From positions 1,423,501-1,487,500 of the forward strand of contig JARKIP010000065.1 of NCBI GenBank assembly GCA_029990175.1: a stretch of 64,000 nucleotides of DNA, in the 5' to 3' direction. This stretch comes from Petunia secreta. Lineage: Eukaryota > Streptophyta > Magnoliopsida > Solanales > Solanaceae. The notes under the pieces are model-generated. The model was not told the origin of the DNA. It saw nothing but the letters and a program-made list of their open reading frames with translations, and did no database searches. The position numbers and the translations under genes are program-made. Each line of letters begins with the position of its first letter. The stretch's first letter is position 1. Shown piece by piece: positions 49,570 through 60,030 of this stretch.

Positions 49570-50615
49570 ACTGGCATGACCCGAATTTCCGGCTAGGCCA
49601 TGAGGGCACCTAAAAACCTCCCCTAGACCCGTCGGACGAACCCTACAAACTTAACTTACGGAAACCATAAGAATTCAACTAAAAAGTGTTATGAAATTAA
49701 CTAAAATGACATAAGAAAAGTGGAATAGAAAAATACTTTATGTACATATATAAATGGAACATATATTACAGGCTACCAGAAGGATTATAGTTAACTACCT
49801 AAACACATGGGTCTAGAGCTATGAAGATCAGACATCTATGAAGTTAAAAAATATGTACATCTCCTGAAGGGAGCAAAACTGAGATATAACTATGATAACT
49901 ATAGGTGGTGTCCTCAATGAACAAACTGGATCACCACATATAGATGAGAACATCCTCGCTCCTCAATTATGTTGCTGGTTGGGTCCTTGAGCAGAATCTG
50001 GCAAAATGAAAAGACAACAAAAAAACACGGATAGGGTGGGAGTCGGAAGGACTCAGTAAGAGAGGAGTAACTAGCCTCCTCAAAGAAAAAAAAGCCAGTC
50101 ATAGAATCACACATCATTACAAGTAGAACAGATAAGCAATGCACATAGTCAATGCACGTGGTCAATGCACGTAGTCATAAATACCAATAAATACAAGTAA
50201 TGAAATAATATCTATGAAATATAATGTAATAGGGTCACATGTGCTGATAACCAAGTAGAGCGGAATACTCCTGCTCTTGGAGCGGGATACTCCTGCACCC
50301 GATATAATACATAGTTGAGGTGGAATACTCATGCACTGAGTATATGACATAACAGCCTGTAACCAGAAACATAACATATAAATGTGTTTCAAGGCTGTTG
50401 CTTAGTAAGTACGCCCTGTCGGCAGCTATTCACGTAAAGAACGCGTGAATAGAATATGTATAAGGCCAAAAACCGTCAAAGGAATGGATATAATCACTTA
50501 CCTTAAGTCTTGGGTTGGAATAACTACTGAACTACTTCTTTTCAAGCCCGACAGACTTCTTTTCCAGTCTGACATCCCTCAAAATAATTTTTTTCTGAGC
50601 CAAAGAAATATATTA

Positions 50616-50887
50616 CTCCCTCTGTCCCAAATGAGTGTCTACCTTTCCTTTTTTGTTTTTTCCCAAAATGAGTGTCGACCTTTCCTTTTTTGTTTTTCCC
50701 AAAATGAGTGCATCTTTCCTTTTATGGCAACTTTTTAATTTCAAGAATTATTTTGGACCACAAGATTTAAAGGCACTAGCCCACATTACACACAACTTTA
50801 ATTTTAAACCACATAATTTAAAAGTATTCCTTATTTTCTTAAATTCTACACCAAGTCACTCAGATACTCCTTTTGGGATGGAGGGAG
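50616..50887. mobile_element. Stowaway-type MITE with TA duplication
   Basis: Begins CTCCCTCTGTCCCAAATGAG and ends CCTTTTGGGATGGAGGGAG, flanked by TA (50614-50615 and 50888-50889). The sister LTRs at 36440 and 43460 show the uninterrupted site. It contains direct repeats 'cctttccttttttgtttttcccaaaatgagtg'-like in shortened form at the 5' side. Noncoding. Confidence 0.92.
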
Positions 50888-51223
50888 TAACACTTATATG
50901 TGCCAGAAGAAAGAGTATTTAACCTTTAGATTGTGAAAGAAGAAAAATTACTAAAATATCCCTGGGTTGGGCTTAACCAAAACCCATAATCTATACATTT
51001 TCGGACCCTCATAATCTCAAGAGTACAATGGTATTATTGATTTTCATATTCTAACTCAATTTATCAATCCAGTTTAAGAAATTCTTGCTAAGAATCATGA
51101 ACTAATAGATTAGCTTAGGATCGATAGCTGATCATTTGGATGAATTGGTATGAAATTTTCCCCATAACCGATATGGAGAATGACTGGTTTTTAACTAGAT
51201 CTCGAAATAGCAAAGAGAAGGCC

Positions 51224-51231
51224 TTTTTATA
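51224..51231 (-). promoter_or_regulatory. TATA box of Tekay 5' LTR
   Basis: The - strand reads TATAAAAA in 'cagtataaaaaggcc'. The same element is conserved as TATAAAAG in both 3' LTR copies (36823-36830 and 43857-43864). Confidence 0.6.
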
Positions 51232-51718
51232 CTGCCTTAAAGGTCTGTTACAGTACTACATACTGCAGTTTTTTGCACCTGCTGGTCTACAACTCGGGTC
51301 CAAATAGGATTGTACAAGGCTCACAATGACCCCAAATTTTGTACACAAGTCATACAATACTTGTGTGACATACTCGTAAAGACGAAACTTAGATCGGATC
51401 TTCAGAACTCAAGATACAGCTCCTAGGGAAAGAGGTCGATTTTAAAACTATTGAGATTTTAACAAAACTAGCCGAACGACCTCGGAATTAACTTCCAAAA
51501 TTTTTCACAGGTTACAAATGACCATACAAACTAACAAAACTTTCATATTTTGAATTAGAGCTCATTTACTTAAATCATGCTTGAAAACTTCTTTTAAACT
51601 TTACCGACAACTGAAGTAGAAACCTTCTAAAAAAATCCTCTCAAACGAGGTCCTAATCATCTCAAATTTTACAGAAAAATCCAAATGGACCTTACAGATC
51701 ATTTAATACTACCGGTAA

Positions 51719-51949
51719 GTTTTGAAATACAACTTTAAAAATTTCTTCATTACTTTGTTGTTTATTCAGAAATTTAATTTTTTTCCTGTGCATTCATGAA
51801 AATGGGATGTAATTCTTCATTCACATGTATATCAGGCCAGTGTCTTGTATACTACGACTTAATATCATATTTGAAATGTCACAGATAGCAAGCTGAGAAG
51901 GCTCTTAATTGGCCTAAGTTTTTAAGGAAAAAAGCAAGCAAACATATGA
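51719..51949. other. Unassigned AT-rich sequence right of the truncated Tekay LTR
   Basis: No recognisable gene or element end. It does not resemble the expected 3' remainder of LTR-X. Confidence 0.5.
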
Positions 51950-52790
51950 ATACAATGTTCTAAAACAAAAACTTCATTCAACCAACATACATCCCAAAGG
52001 CTCAAAAAAGAAAATAAAAATAATTTCTTAACAACATCTTTTGACGGGGAAGGGGCACTAGGTTTAGAAATTGAAGCTGAAGGAGAAGCAAAAATAGTCA
52101 GAGTTACAGAGGGAAGCAAAAAACCTAAAGGGAAAGGAGTGGAAACATCTTCCTAGTCTTTGCTCCTTTCCTTGACCAAGTCATTTGAAGATTTGGCGTT
52201 TTCCTCAGAAACATCTTAAGGGAGGTCAAAATCCAAGTCTTGGTACTCTAGGATCACAGCCTCTACTTTTTTGAACTCTTGATACCTATCAAAGCCTTTG
52301 GATTTAACCTTAAATAGGGTGTTGTAGCAGGGACTTCAGCTCCATAAGCCCCTTCTTGGTAGCTTCGGTGCACTTTTGTAATGGTAGCTTTTCACTCTCA
52401 TTGGCAAAATCAAGATCCGAAGCCTCTTTTAATTATGCCTCTAACTTAAACACATTAGCCTATAACAAAGAGCATTCTTAGACAGCCATAGTCTCGGCTT
52501 CGTTAGACGAAGCAAAATTTTTTATGAGGTTTTGAATCTCCCCTTCAAACTTGGACTGCTCATCAACAAAAACACCCTCCTAATCCAGTTGGAGCTTCCC
52601 AGACGTTCAACATCACCCGACACTTTTTGACTCCTCCGACTCACGCTTCAAAGTTCGTTCTTAGTTGAGTTATTTCCCTCGCCTACTAAGAAATTAGCTG
52701 CCTAGAGATGCAAAATAGTGTTATCAATATTTCTCACCCTTATCACGGCCTCAGCAATAACACGATTTAGTTGCAAAAAATAAAGAGGGA
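51950..52790 (-). pseudogene. Decayed coiled-coil coding remnant, probably transposon-derived
   Basis: The - strand near 52500-52300 reads leucine/alanine/glutamate heptads such as LKEASDLDFANESEKLPLQK and CTEATKKGLMELKSLLQHP. In-frame TAA and TAG codons stand where CAA or CAG would continue the pattern. Further right-to-left stretches (near 52200) read VEAVILEYQDLDFDLP. Long coiled coils of this kind occur in the first ORF of several plant retroelements, but no domain is diagnostic. A host pseudogene is not excluded. Confidence 0.4.
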
Positions 52791-52912
52791 GTCACCAAAG
52801 CAAGGACAGATCGCTTACTTGGAAAGAAGCTGCATCAAGAAAATTTATGAACTCATTTATCCTTCACAAATTTATTCCTCCCGATTCTGTGTACCTCATC
52901 TCCAGAACACCC

Positions 52913-53119
52913 CTCAGTGGGAACTTTGCTTTCTGGTTGGGAAGTGTCTCTGTCCTTTTCACTTCTTATTACTCCTTTCGTTCACTTTTTCTAACATTTC
53001 TAGTACCAACTAATTCATTCGGGCGAGACATCTTACGATGTCATGATGCGCCCATTCCTATTGCCATTCCTTTAATACTTCTGGCTCTCGTGAGTCTCTT
53101 TGTAGGATACTTGGCCAAA
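52913..53119 (+). pseudogene. nad5: nad5 exon 2, 3' end (NADH dehydrogenase subunit 5, mitochondrial)
   Basis: Reads [20 protein letters not shown], then [41 protein letters not shown]. This is the highly conserved membrane segment near the end of nad5 exon 2 in plant mitochondria, a proton-pumping subunit of respiratory complex I. Exon similarity begins abruptly at about 52913, so only the last 200 bp or so is present. The exon ends with LAK at 53119, directly before a GTGTG group II intron start. A TCA codon in the SYYSFRSLF stretch would become Leu by C-to-U editing, as in unedited organelle DNA. A partial exon like this is nonfunctional here. Confidence 0.9.
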
Positions 53120-54080
53120 GTGTGACCTGTTAGCCCATAAGTACTGTGACTAAGCGGCTGTTGCTCACCCGACACGATCGTACGAGGTCACAATTCACCC
53201 GACACGATCATCCGGGGTGAACAAGAATTGGGGATCGGATGCGGGCGAAATTCCCGCCAATGGCTGAGATGTTCAGTCGACTCCCTCCCCCTTTGTGGGG
53301 GTCCCGACCCCTACGAGTGAGCAGAAAAGGGAGGAGGAAAGAGGCCCTGGTGAACCGTCATAATTAGTGAACAAGTGTAAGCTTCGCTGCCCGACAGTAT
53401 GGAGTACTGACCACACCGAGGGACAGGCCCTGAAGCGAAGGACGGGAACGAGCGGAATCAATGTGTTCCAATTTCTGGCCTTGCACCGACCATCCAATGG
53501 ACCATGGACTAAACGGCCACTGCCTGAAAGGACTATGTCCAGGGGACTGCCCCCCCCCCCCCCACAAGGTACATCTCGCGCCTATGGGCCGCTATAACTA
53601 TCCAAGAAGACACTCGAAACTGGAAGGATAAACAAACCCACCCGGTGGACTGCCGAGCTACAAGTCCTACGACACAGGAGCAGGATTCTCTAAAAAGCCA
53701 AGGTCACGGTGGCCAAGAGGGCCCACTTGGAAACTTGGGATCTCAGCAGGAAATGCGAAGGTTGCTTAAAGCCGGCCGGCCAAAGAGAATCAACTAGTTT
53801 AGTTCTGATCTAAGTAGGCTCATAATAGGGAATACCCTAACCCTGGGAACCGGGGCCTGGCCATCCTTCGTTTGCGGTCGACGTTCCGGCTTTGTCCGTC
53901 GACAGCTGAATGTTTCGATCTGGTTCGATTCATGATCGCATCTGCAAACCTTATCCCGTGGGCTTTAGCGGACGTTTTTCATTCTTCACCCGGTCCTTAG
54001 TAGCCTTTCCAAAGTCAACCTAACCGGTTACCTTTGGAAGGCGCTAAATAGGCCTTCGCCTTTACGCCTTTATATATAAT
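53120..54080 (+). ncRNA. Group II intron 5' portion (nad5 intron 2, trans-spliced type)
   Basis: Starts GTGTGACCTG, the GUGYG 5' consensus of group II introns, directly after the nad5 exon. Paired 'cacccgacacgatc' segments near 53167 and 53195, and GC-rich hairpin sequence such as 'cctccccctttgtgggggtcccg', follow. In plants the intron after nad5 exon 2 is split and spliced in trans, so only a 5' half is expected. The right end is a guess. A run of 14 C occurs at 53550-53563. ORFs at 53273-53597 on either strand are chance. Confidence 0.7.
53550..53563 (+). repeat. Poly-C run (14)
   Basis: Uninterrupted 14 cytosines within the intron region; length is likely unstable and error-prone in sequencing. 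Confidence 0.95.
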
Positions 54081-56130
54081 TGAAGAAAATTAGATAGTTG
54101 TATACAGAATTAGCCAGATCGTCTGAAGCATGAACAGAATCGCCCTTTGTTCTGAAGGCCTAGCGAGTTCTTTTTTTTTTCAAAGGCGGTCCTTTTCTTT
54201 CCTCAGACCGATGACTCGCTTGTTCAGTACTGCTAACTATTATAGGAGGATGCCGCCCCCTCAGGACTACCAGTAGCTTCGGTTGTTGAATCTCGTGCAA
54301 GTTAGGTTGTGGTTGTATTGGCTGCAAGCGGAACGTAGGCGCTTTAGGTGTGTGTTGACCATGCACTCTCGCTTCGTGTAATGTCGTATGTATGATAGAG
54401 GTAGTGTGGTGATTGACCTCAATGCTAATGGTGATCCCCAAGGTTCAACGAATGAATGAAGCTATGATCGTACCCGGATAGAGATGATGGTCTTCCTCTG
54501 ATGTCTCCAAGCCGGCCATAATAGAATAGATAGGTGAAGCAGTCAATAGCAGTCTGTTCTCGCCTATCGATAGATAGCAGGTTGCTTCCAAGCTCAAACA
54601 ATTTGAAAGGGAATTGCTACTTTTTTCTTGTTATTGATAGATTGGTATTCTCCGCCCCTGTCAAATAAAGTAGAGGGGGAGAACTGGAAGAGAGAAGGAA
54701 AAAGAGCAAAGGATTGACAAGTCTAATGGGGGAAGAATGGCTGACACGTTGACTGCCTTCGATACTAGAAAAAAACCCAAGCGGTCTAACCTAACCCCCA
54801 GGGCGGACCCCAACCGAAAGGCGCTAGACGGACTAAGGGCAAGCGAGATAAAGAAAGCAGCTGGCCCTATGTGTAAAACCTTGCCGTGGGAGAGTCTTTC
54901 TCCAATGAGAATAAAGAAAGTTTTTGGGCAAGACAAGAAAGGAACTCGCCCTTTGACACCAAGGGATAAGAGCTGATTGCTAGAGATGACTTGGTAAAGG
55001 GAATCTATGAGATAAGGTTCTCAAACCGGGTTACGACCGAATAGAGCGCGGAACCAACGAGTTCAGTCGAACAAGGTAACGAGTCTAAGGGAAGGATCAA
55101 GCTTGAAAGGAATGGACGGGCATAGGCTTAATAGTGAACGCAGACCCCCCTGCTTATAGATATGAGATCAATGACTTAAAAAAAAAGAAAGATGTTGAGA
55201 GAAAGTCTTAGCCCTTAAAATGCGTTGCGAAGAGAGATCGAAGACGAAGATTTTCTGACGCAGTGCGGGCACTGGATGGAAAAGACAGATAAAGTAACAA
55301 CCCACCGGAAGGGCATACCACAAGGGGCACCAATCTTCCCCGGCAAAGATCTATCTGCACGAAGCCGACCTATGGATAGAAAGAAAGATTCAGGAAAGGA
55401 AAATGAAAGAAGAAATCCAAATTTGCTTTAGGAGTGTGAGATAGGCAGACGGGGAGTACGCAGCCGAACAACCGCTGGGGTTTCCAGCAGTGATAGCTGA
55501 ACTAATCAGATGGGCCGCCCCAAACCTGGAGCTGACATTTAAATCGGAAATCAACATCGGGTCCCGGCTATCCAAAAAACGCAGACTGAAGCGGAAGATC
55601 ACAAAATGCAACACAACAAGGGGGTCGTTAGACTGTAGCTTGCGCGAAGGAAGAAGCTAATCAATCAGAATTGAGACAGGGAGGAGAGGCGAAAGAGAGA
55701 TTTTCGAGCCTGCAAGCAGCAAGCAACAACGGCTTTTCAGCCTTTGCGCGCTAGCTTGTAGTTTAGGGGTATAGTAGGGGTGCCCCTTTCTCAAACTTTT
55801 CTATAATATAAGGTAATTTGGAACTCTAGTTTTGGAGTTTTCCCCAACCAACCTATACCTTACTAATAAAAAGGGGCTTCCCTTTTTCAGCTGCATTGCA
55901 CTGCCGCATAAACAATGGATCCGCTGGGCTGAATGAGCAACCTTCTATCTGGCCTCTGTACCAATAGTCGAGTGGCTTGCAACTTTCAATCAGAAAAGGA
56001 AGATTGAGCAAGGCAAAGGAGAAAGAAGTTGTCCCCTCTTCTCTGGTAACCCGCTGCCGCATATGTAGAAAAAGAAGGAGCGGAGAATGAAGAACAACCC
56101 TTTGACGTTGGCACATGAGGTGGCGGGTTT
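54081..56130. other. Mitochondrial-type intergenic DNA
   Basis: No recognised gene. ORFs at 54160-54441, 54661-54976 and 55225-55614 show no family pattern and overlap on opposite strands. Confidence 0.55.
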
Positions 56131-56201
56131 GGCTAGGTAACATAATGGAAATGTATCGGACTGCAAATCCTGAAATGACGGTTCGACCCCGTCCTTGGCC
56201 T
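56131..56201 (+). tRNA. trnC: trnC-GCA (mitochondrial)
   Basis: A 71-nt tRNA. The acceptor stem GGCTAGG pairs imperfectly with CCTTGGCC near the end. The anticodon loop 'ggactgcaaatcc' carries GCA, and the T arm is 'acggttcgaccccgt'. Sequence style is that of the plant mitochondrial tRNA-Cys. No intron. Flanks are noncoding. Confidence 0.88.
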
Positions 56202-58182
56202 CGAGGAGTGGTGAGCAGCACGGAACTTTAATCAATCAAATGGCATAGTATTAGGGTAGGAGGCTTTCCTTTGTTATAGAAATCCACAGACAACATTCTG
56301 GAACTTCCAAACCAAAGAAATGCAAGATGAGAAGGAGCTTTTTACCTTACGCTTCAATAGAATGAATTCGGTAAGGGTAGAATAGGCCCTATGGTCGATC
56401 GAAGGTGTTGTGCCACTTGAACTCAAATCTATCTGACCTTCAATCCATCTTTGTCCAGCCAGCTCATAACAAAATGTTAGACCAATCTCAGGGCTGACAC
56501 AACCGAATTGGTTGGGGAAAAGGAAACCCCAGCGACCCCGCCCCCAAAAGCGGAGACCGAAGAACCGCCAGGTTGTCGAGGACATGTCTGAAGAGGAGGC
56601 AGGCGCCCTCTAAGTAGACCACCCTACCCACTAATGGACTATGAGGGGGGGAAGGCGAACGGGAACCGACCGAAAACCCGAACCGCTTGACTAACCCCTT
56701 CATAGTCCATTCATTAAGGTTGGGGATGGCTGGAACCAATCAGAAGTGCAAATCGCGCAAGCGAAGCCGGGAAATGGACCGCAGCATAACGACTAGGACT
56801 CGTGTCGGAGGAGTTTTGAGCGTGAGCTAACACTCATGCAGCGGCAAGGACCCGCAACTCTCGAAGGGGCCACCAACCGCCCGAATCACTGTAGCAAACC
56901 CTCTCTTTACTCAATGGATAGCGCTTATTCTCTTTCAATCAACAAAATGAGAAATGGGGGAGAAAGAAAAAAAAGAGGTCTTTGTTGAAGAGGCTTTGCA
57001 CCTGAAATAGGACTAATGCAGATCCAGAAGAATGGTCTGGGCTTTAGAAAAGATGAAGATGCAAGGGGTAAAGAGACAGTCTTTTGAACAACCAAGCTGA
57101 CATAAGGATTCTAGCTCGCGCCCACTTAGAGCAGATGGAGATTCTCGGACGGGGAAAAGCGGCACTCGACATCTATTAAACAAGACCAAGAACAAAGCCA
57201 TACCATGCCCTCGGGAGAAAGTAGTGATGATTGCCATGAATGCTGCCCTCGAGGACGTGTACAAGAAGGTCTTTGCCGATTCCTATCAACATGGTGCATC
57301 TCTTAGTAGAGGGGCGTGAAAAGTGGAGACTTTGACCGAATGAATAGGGACCAATTGATAGCCATTTTTCTTGAGGAAGAGAATCCAGGATGAATGCTTT
57401 TTTCATTCGCTATGCGCTGACTGGATGCGTACTCGCGTGATCAATCGATGGACGGGGGAATTACGTGAATGATGAGACTGGCCTAACCTAAAGTCAAGGC
57501 TCTTCCCTCTCTTGATGGCGAATCTTGATTGACTGACACCAGAAACCGATTCGGAGAAAGAAGAAGCATGGCATGAGATAGGCGGCGGATCAATTTCCGA
57601 TAGCGAATTACTTGACTCGATGGATGGGTGGAGGGAGAACCCTCCAACTCAAGCACGAAATCAATGTTGAGTCAAAAATCATCGAGAGGGGTACCACCAA
57701 GCGAGATCGAGACCAGCCCCTTGTATAGGTATAGGGTTCCAAACCTGCCCTTCTTCAAATATCCCATAAATCTAAATAAAGTAGGGACTTCAAAGCTTGA
57801 CTAACAAGCGAGAAAGTTGACTTTGAGAAAGAAAAGGGGCGCCCTAGCTGCAATAAAAAAACAGCGCTAACGAGCAAGAAAGGGCCCCTTACTATAGATA
57901 GGGCGTTAGCGCTTTACTAATAACATATATAGGGCTTACTTTTTTCAGCTTGATCGGAATCGATTCTATGATTGAATAGCAGAAGTGCTACTTAGTAGTA
58001 GAAACTCGGAGAGACAGACAGAGAGGGGACTCTTTCATACCTGCTAACTCCTAGGATGAGAAGTAGGTCCCTTGTTTTTGGCAGGAAGAGTTCCAGCCTT
58101 TGTTGCCCCTCGGTAGAGTGAGTCTACTTAGCGAACTGGCAGGACGCGGAGATCTATTGATCAATATGAATCTCGAGAGTGG
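56202..58182. other. Mitochondrial-type intergenic DNA
   Basis: No recognised gene. A dispersed repeat piece 'gggcgttagcgctttactaa' at 57901-57920 recurs in inverted form near 63171-63195. GC-rich segments near 56800-56890 look structured but were not identified. Confidence 0.5.
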
Positions 58183-58615
58183 ATGGTTGATCGCCGCCTC
58201 CTTGTCCTGGAGGCTCTCCGGCCGGGGGTGTTCTCCTTATCACGCCACTCTTCTTCAGACTTAGGTTCTCTAGCTTCTATTCTCGGGGTACGTAGATCCA
58301 CCCGTCTTCGTTTTCCTATTCATAGGTTTGTATCAACTAAGTCTCTGTCTACTTCCCACGAGTCTTTTTTGCAATTTCATCCATCTTTTTTTAACCTGAT
58401 ACCTTTGCAGAGGCCATATCTCAACCCTGCTGGCAGCTCTATGCAGAAAGAGATCGTAGCACTAGAATGGTTTGCTACTTGGGATTGAGTCTCTCTTCCT
58501 CTAGGGAAATCTATAGTGGGCTACTAGTGGGTCTATAAAGTAAACAAAAAGCTGATGGAGCAGTTGAGGGGTTCAAGGCTAGATTGGTGGCCAAAGGATA
58601 CACACAAGAGTATTG
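58183..58615 (+). pseudogene. Copia polyprotein fragment (integrase-RT linker and start of RT) inside the mitochondrial block
   Basis: Reads RRSTRLRFPIHRFVSTKSLS, a typical copia linker before reverse transcriptase. Then comes MQKEIVALEWFATWD, and after a stop VSLPLGKSIVGY.WVYKVN, the opening motif of the RVT_2 domain. A frame change leads into 'aaggctagattggtggccaaagg' (KARLVAKG in another frame). The fragment ends near 58615, where gypsy sequence in the opposite orientation begins. Confidence 0.82.
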
Positions 58616-59860
58616 AGTCGAACCCCTTTAGAGATAGGGGAAAGATTTGCCCCAGCTTGGCGAATCGCATCCCCGCGCAACGAATTGCATTGCCAACCTC
58701 TTGATTGTCTTCTTATCATTTTCCTTTGCATGTTAGGGATACGTTTGGTCATCAATATATTCCCTGATGTCAGTAAACCATGGTTTACCGTTGGGTGCCC
58801 TTTCAATGGCCAAAAGATCACTATTGAACATGCCGGGAGTCAACTCAAAAATTTCTATTAGTTTGCAATACACCGGGCTGCTTTTTTGTTCTATCATGAT
58901 TGGGCGGACTTTCCCTCAGGAATGTTTATCATGGAGGCCAGTGTTGCCAATGCATCCGCGAACTTATTTTTTCTCTGGGTAGTGGAGAGAAACTTATTTT
59001 CTTGAATTGCTCAGTGAGCTTTTCAAGATAAGCATGGTATGTCAAATTTCATATTTATTTGGTTTTTCATTTCTTTTGAGTTTGGCAGATGATAAGCGTC
59101 GAATCCCTAAATACTTCGATTTCTTATATTCCCAGGGTCAACGCAGTCTTTAATCCATGGATACATGCTTCATCTTCTGTGGTATTCTTAGTTCCTTAAA
59201 AGTGGAGCTTAATGGCAATAGGGGTGTGCGATTCATCAGGTGCAATCAGCAATGCCCCTACTCCGTACCCATTTTGATTAGTCGTGCCATCAAAGTCAAA
59301 TTTCCATGCCCTCCTCTTCTGTGACAGCTATTTCCTCGTCTGGGAAGCAATCCTTAAACTTATGTTCCTCCTTGATAGGGTGCAAGGTGTTCTGCTATCG
59401 CCCTTCCTTTTTGGTTACATACGTGATGTCGAATTCAGACAGAAGCAGTAACCATCTTGCGGTCCTTCCCGTTACGTTAAGGCGGGTTTTTCGAACAAAT
59501 ACGTTTTTTGTAGGTCCATGGAAGCTATTAAATGTACTGGGTAAGACAGTATGTAATGCCTCAATTTCCCCCTTACCCAAACCAAAGCCAAGTAGGTTTT
59601 CTCCAAATTGGTATACCTGGTCTTGTAGTCAGTAATTTTCTTACTAAGGTAGTATATGGCCCTTTACTTCCATCTGTCTTCATCGTATTAAGCCAACATA
59701 GACCCCATAGTGGTTTCAGTGACTGATAGGTATAGTAATAAAGGCTTCCTGGCGTTGTAAATGGAGGTATTCCTGTATTTTGTCAAAAGCTTTCTGGCGG
59801 GCTTCATCCCATTTTCCTGCTAAATTTTGATTTCGAAATTTGTGTATCGGCTCGCAAGTG
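58616..59860 (-). pseudogene. Tat-like Ty3-gypsy RT end, RNase H and integrase start inside the mitochondrial block
   Basis: The - strand reads, in order, LAGKWDEARQKAFDKIQEYL near 59800, the end of RT. Then ITDYKTRYTNLEKTYLALVW, and LNVTGRTARWLLLLSEFDIT followed by YVTKKEGR at 59580-59395. Next are EIDFDGTTNQNGYGVGALL (RNase H catalytic region) near 59290 and EDEACIHGLKTAL near 59170. Finally KKTIKRLAMQFV near 58700 marks the integrase N-terminal side. The double RNase H style (archaeal-like second RNase H with DGTTNQNGYG) is a Tat/Ogre feature. Broken by several stops. Confidence 0.85.
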
Positions 59861-60030
59861 GTTATACAAGAGAAAGTCAAAGTCTGATGGGACTATTGAT
59901 CCCTACAAGGCTCGCGTGGTAGCCAAAAGGCTACAACCAGCAATAGGGTATAGACTATGATGAGACATTCAGTCCAGTTATCAAGATGGCATCAAGGGCG
60001 ATTAGGTGTTACTTACTTGATAAGGGAAAG
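59861..60030 (+). pseudogene. Second copia RT fragment inside the mitochondrial block
   Basis: After frame adjustment it reads YKRKSKSDGTIDPYKARVVA, then YNQQ-GIDYDETFSPVIKMA, the second motif block of copia reverse transcriptase. It follows a different copia copy than the piece at 58183-58615, because it repeats the KARLVAKG-type motif. Confidence 0.8.

Larger units (their letters stand above)
42526..51718 (-). mobile_element. Ty3-gypsy Tekay/Del chromovirus, nearly complete, 5' LTR truncated
   Basis: On the - strand, the 5' LTR (51718-49572), primer-binding site, gag, protease, reverse transcriptase, RNase H, integrase, chromodomain, polypurine tract and 3' LTR (44398-42526) are in canonical order. 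The coding region is broken by several stops and frameshifts. The outer end of the 5' LTR is missing about 70 bp, so no target duplication can be read. A Stowaway MITE sits inside the 5' LTR. The element inserted into LTR-X. Confidence 0.92.
49572..51718 (-). repeat. Tekay 5' LTR (right), with MITE, outer end missing
   Basis: Homologous to 42526-44398 but noticeably more diverged from it than the two duplicated LTRs are from each other. Similarity stops after 'atttaatactaccggtaagt'; the last part, including the terminal GGTCGTTTCA, is absent. A 272-bp MITE is inserted at 50616. Confidence 0.88.

Noticed and set aside
53273..53597. Overlapping ORFs on both strands right of nad5
   Set aside because: They fall in the group II intron portion; overlap on opposite strands and a C14 run make coding unlikely.
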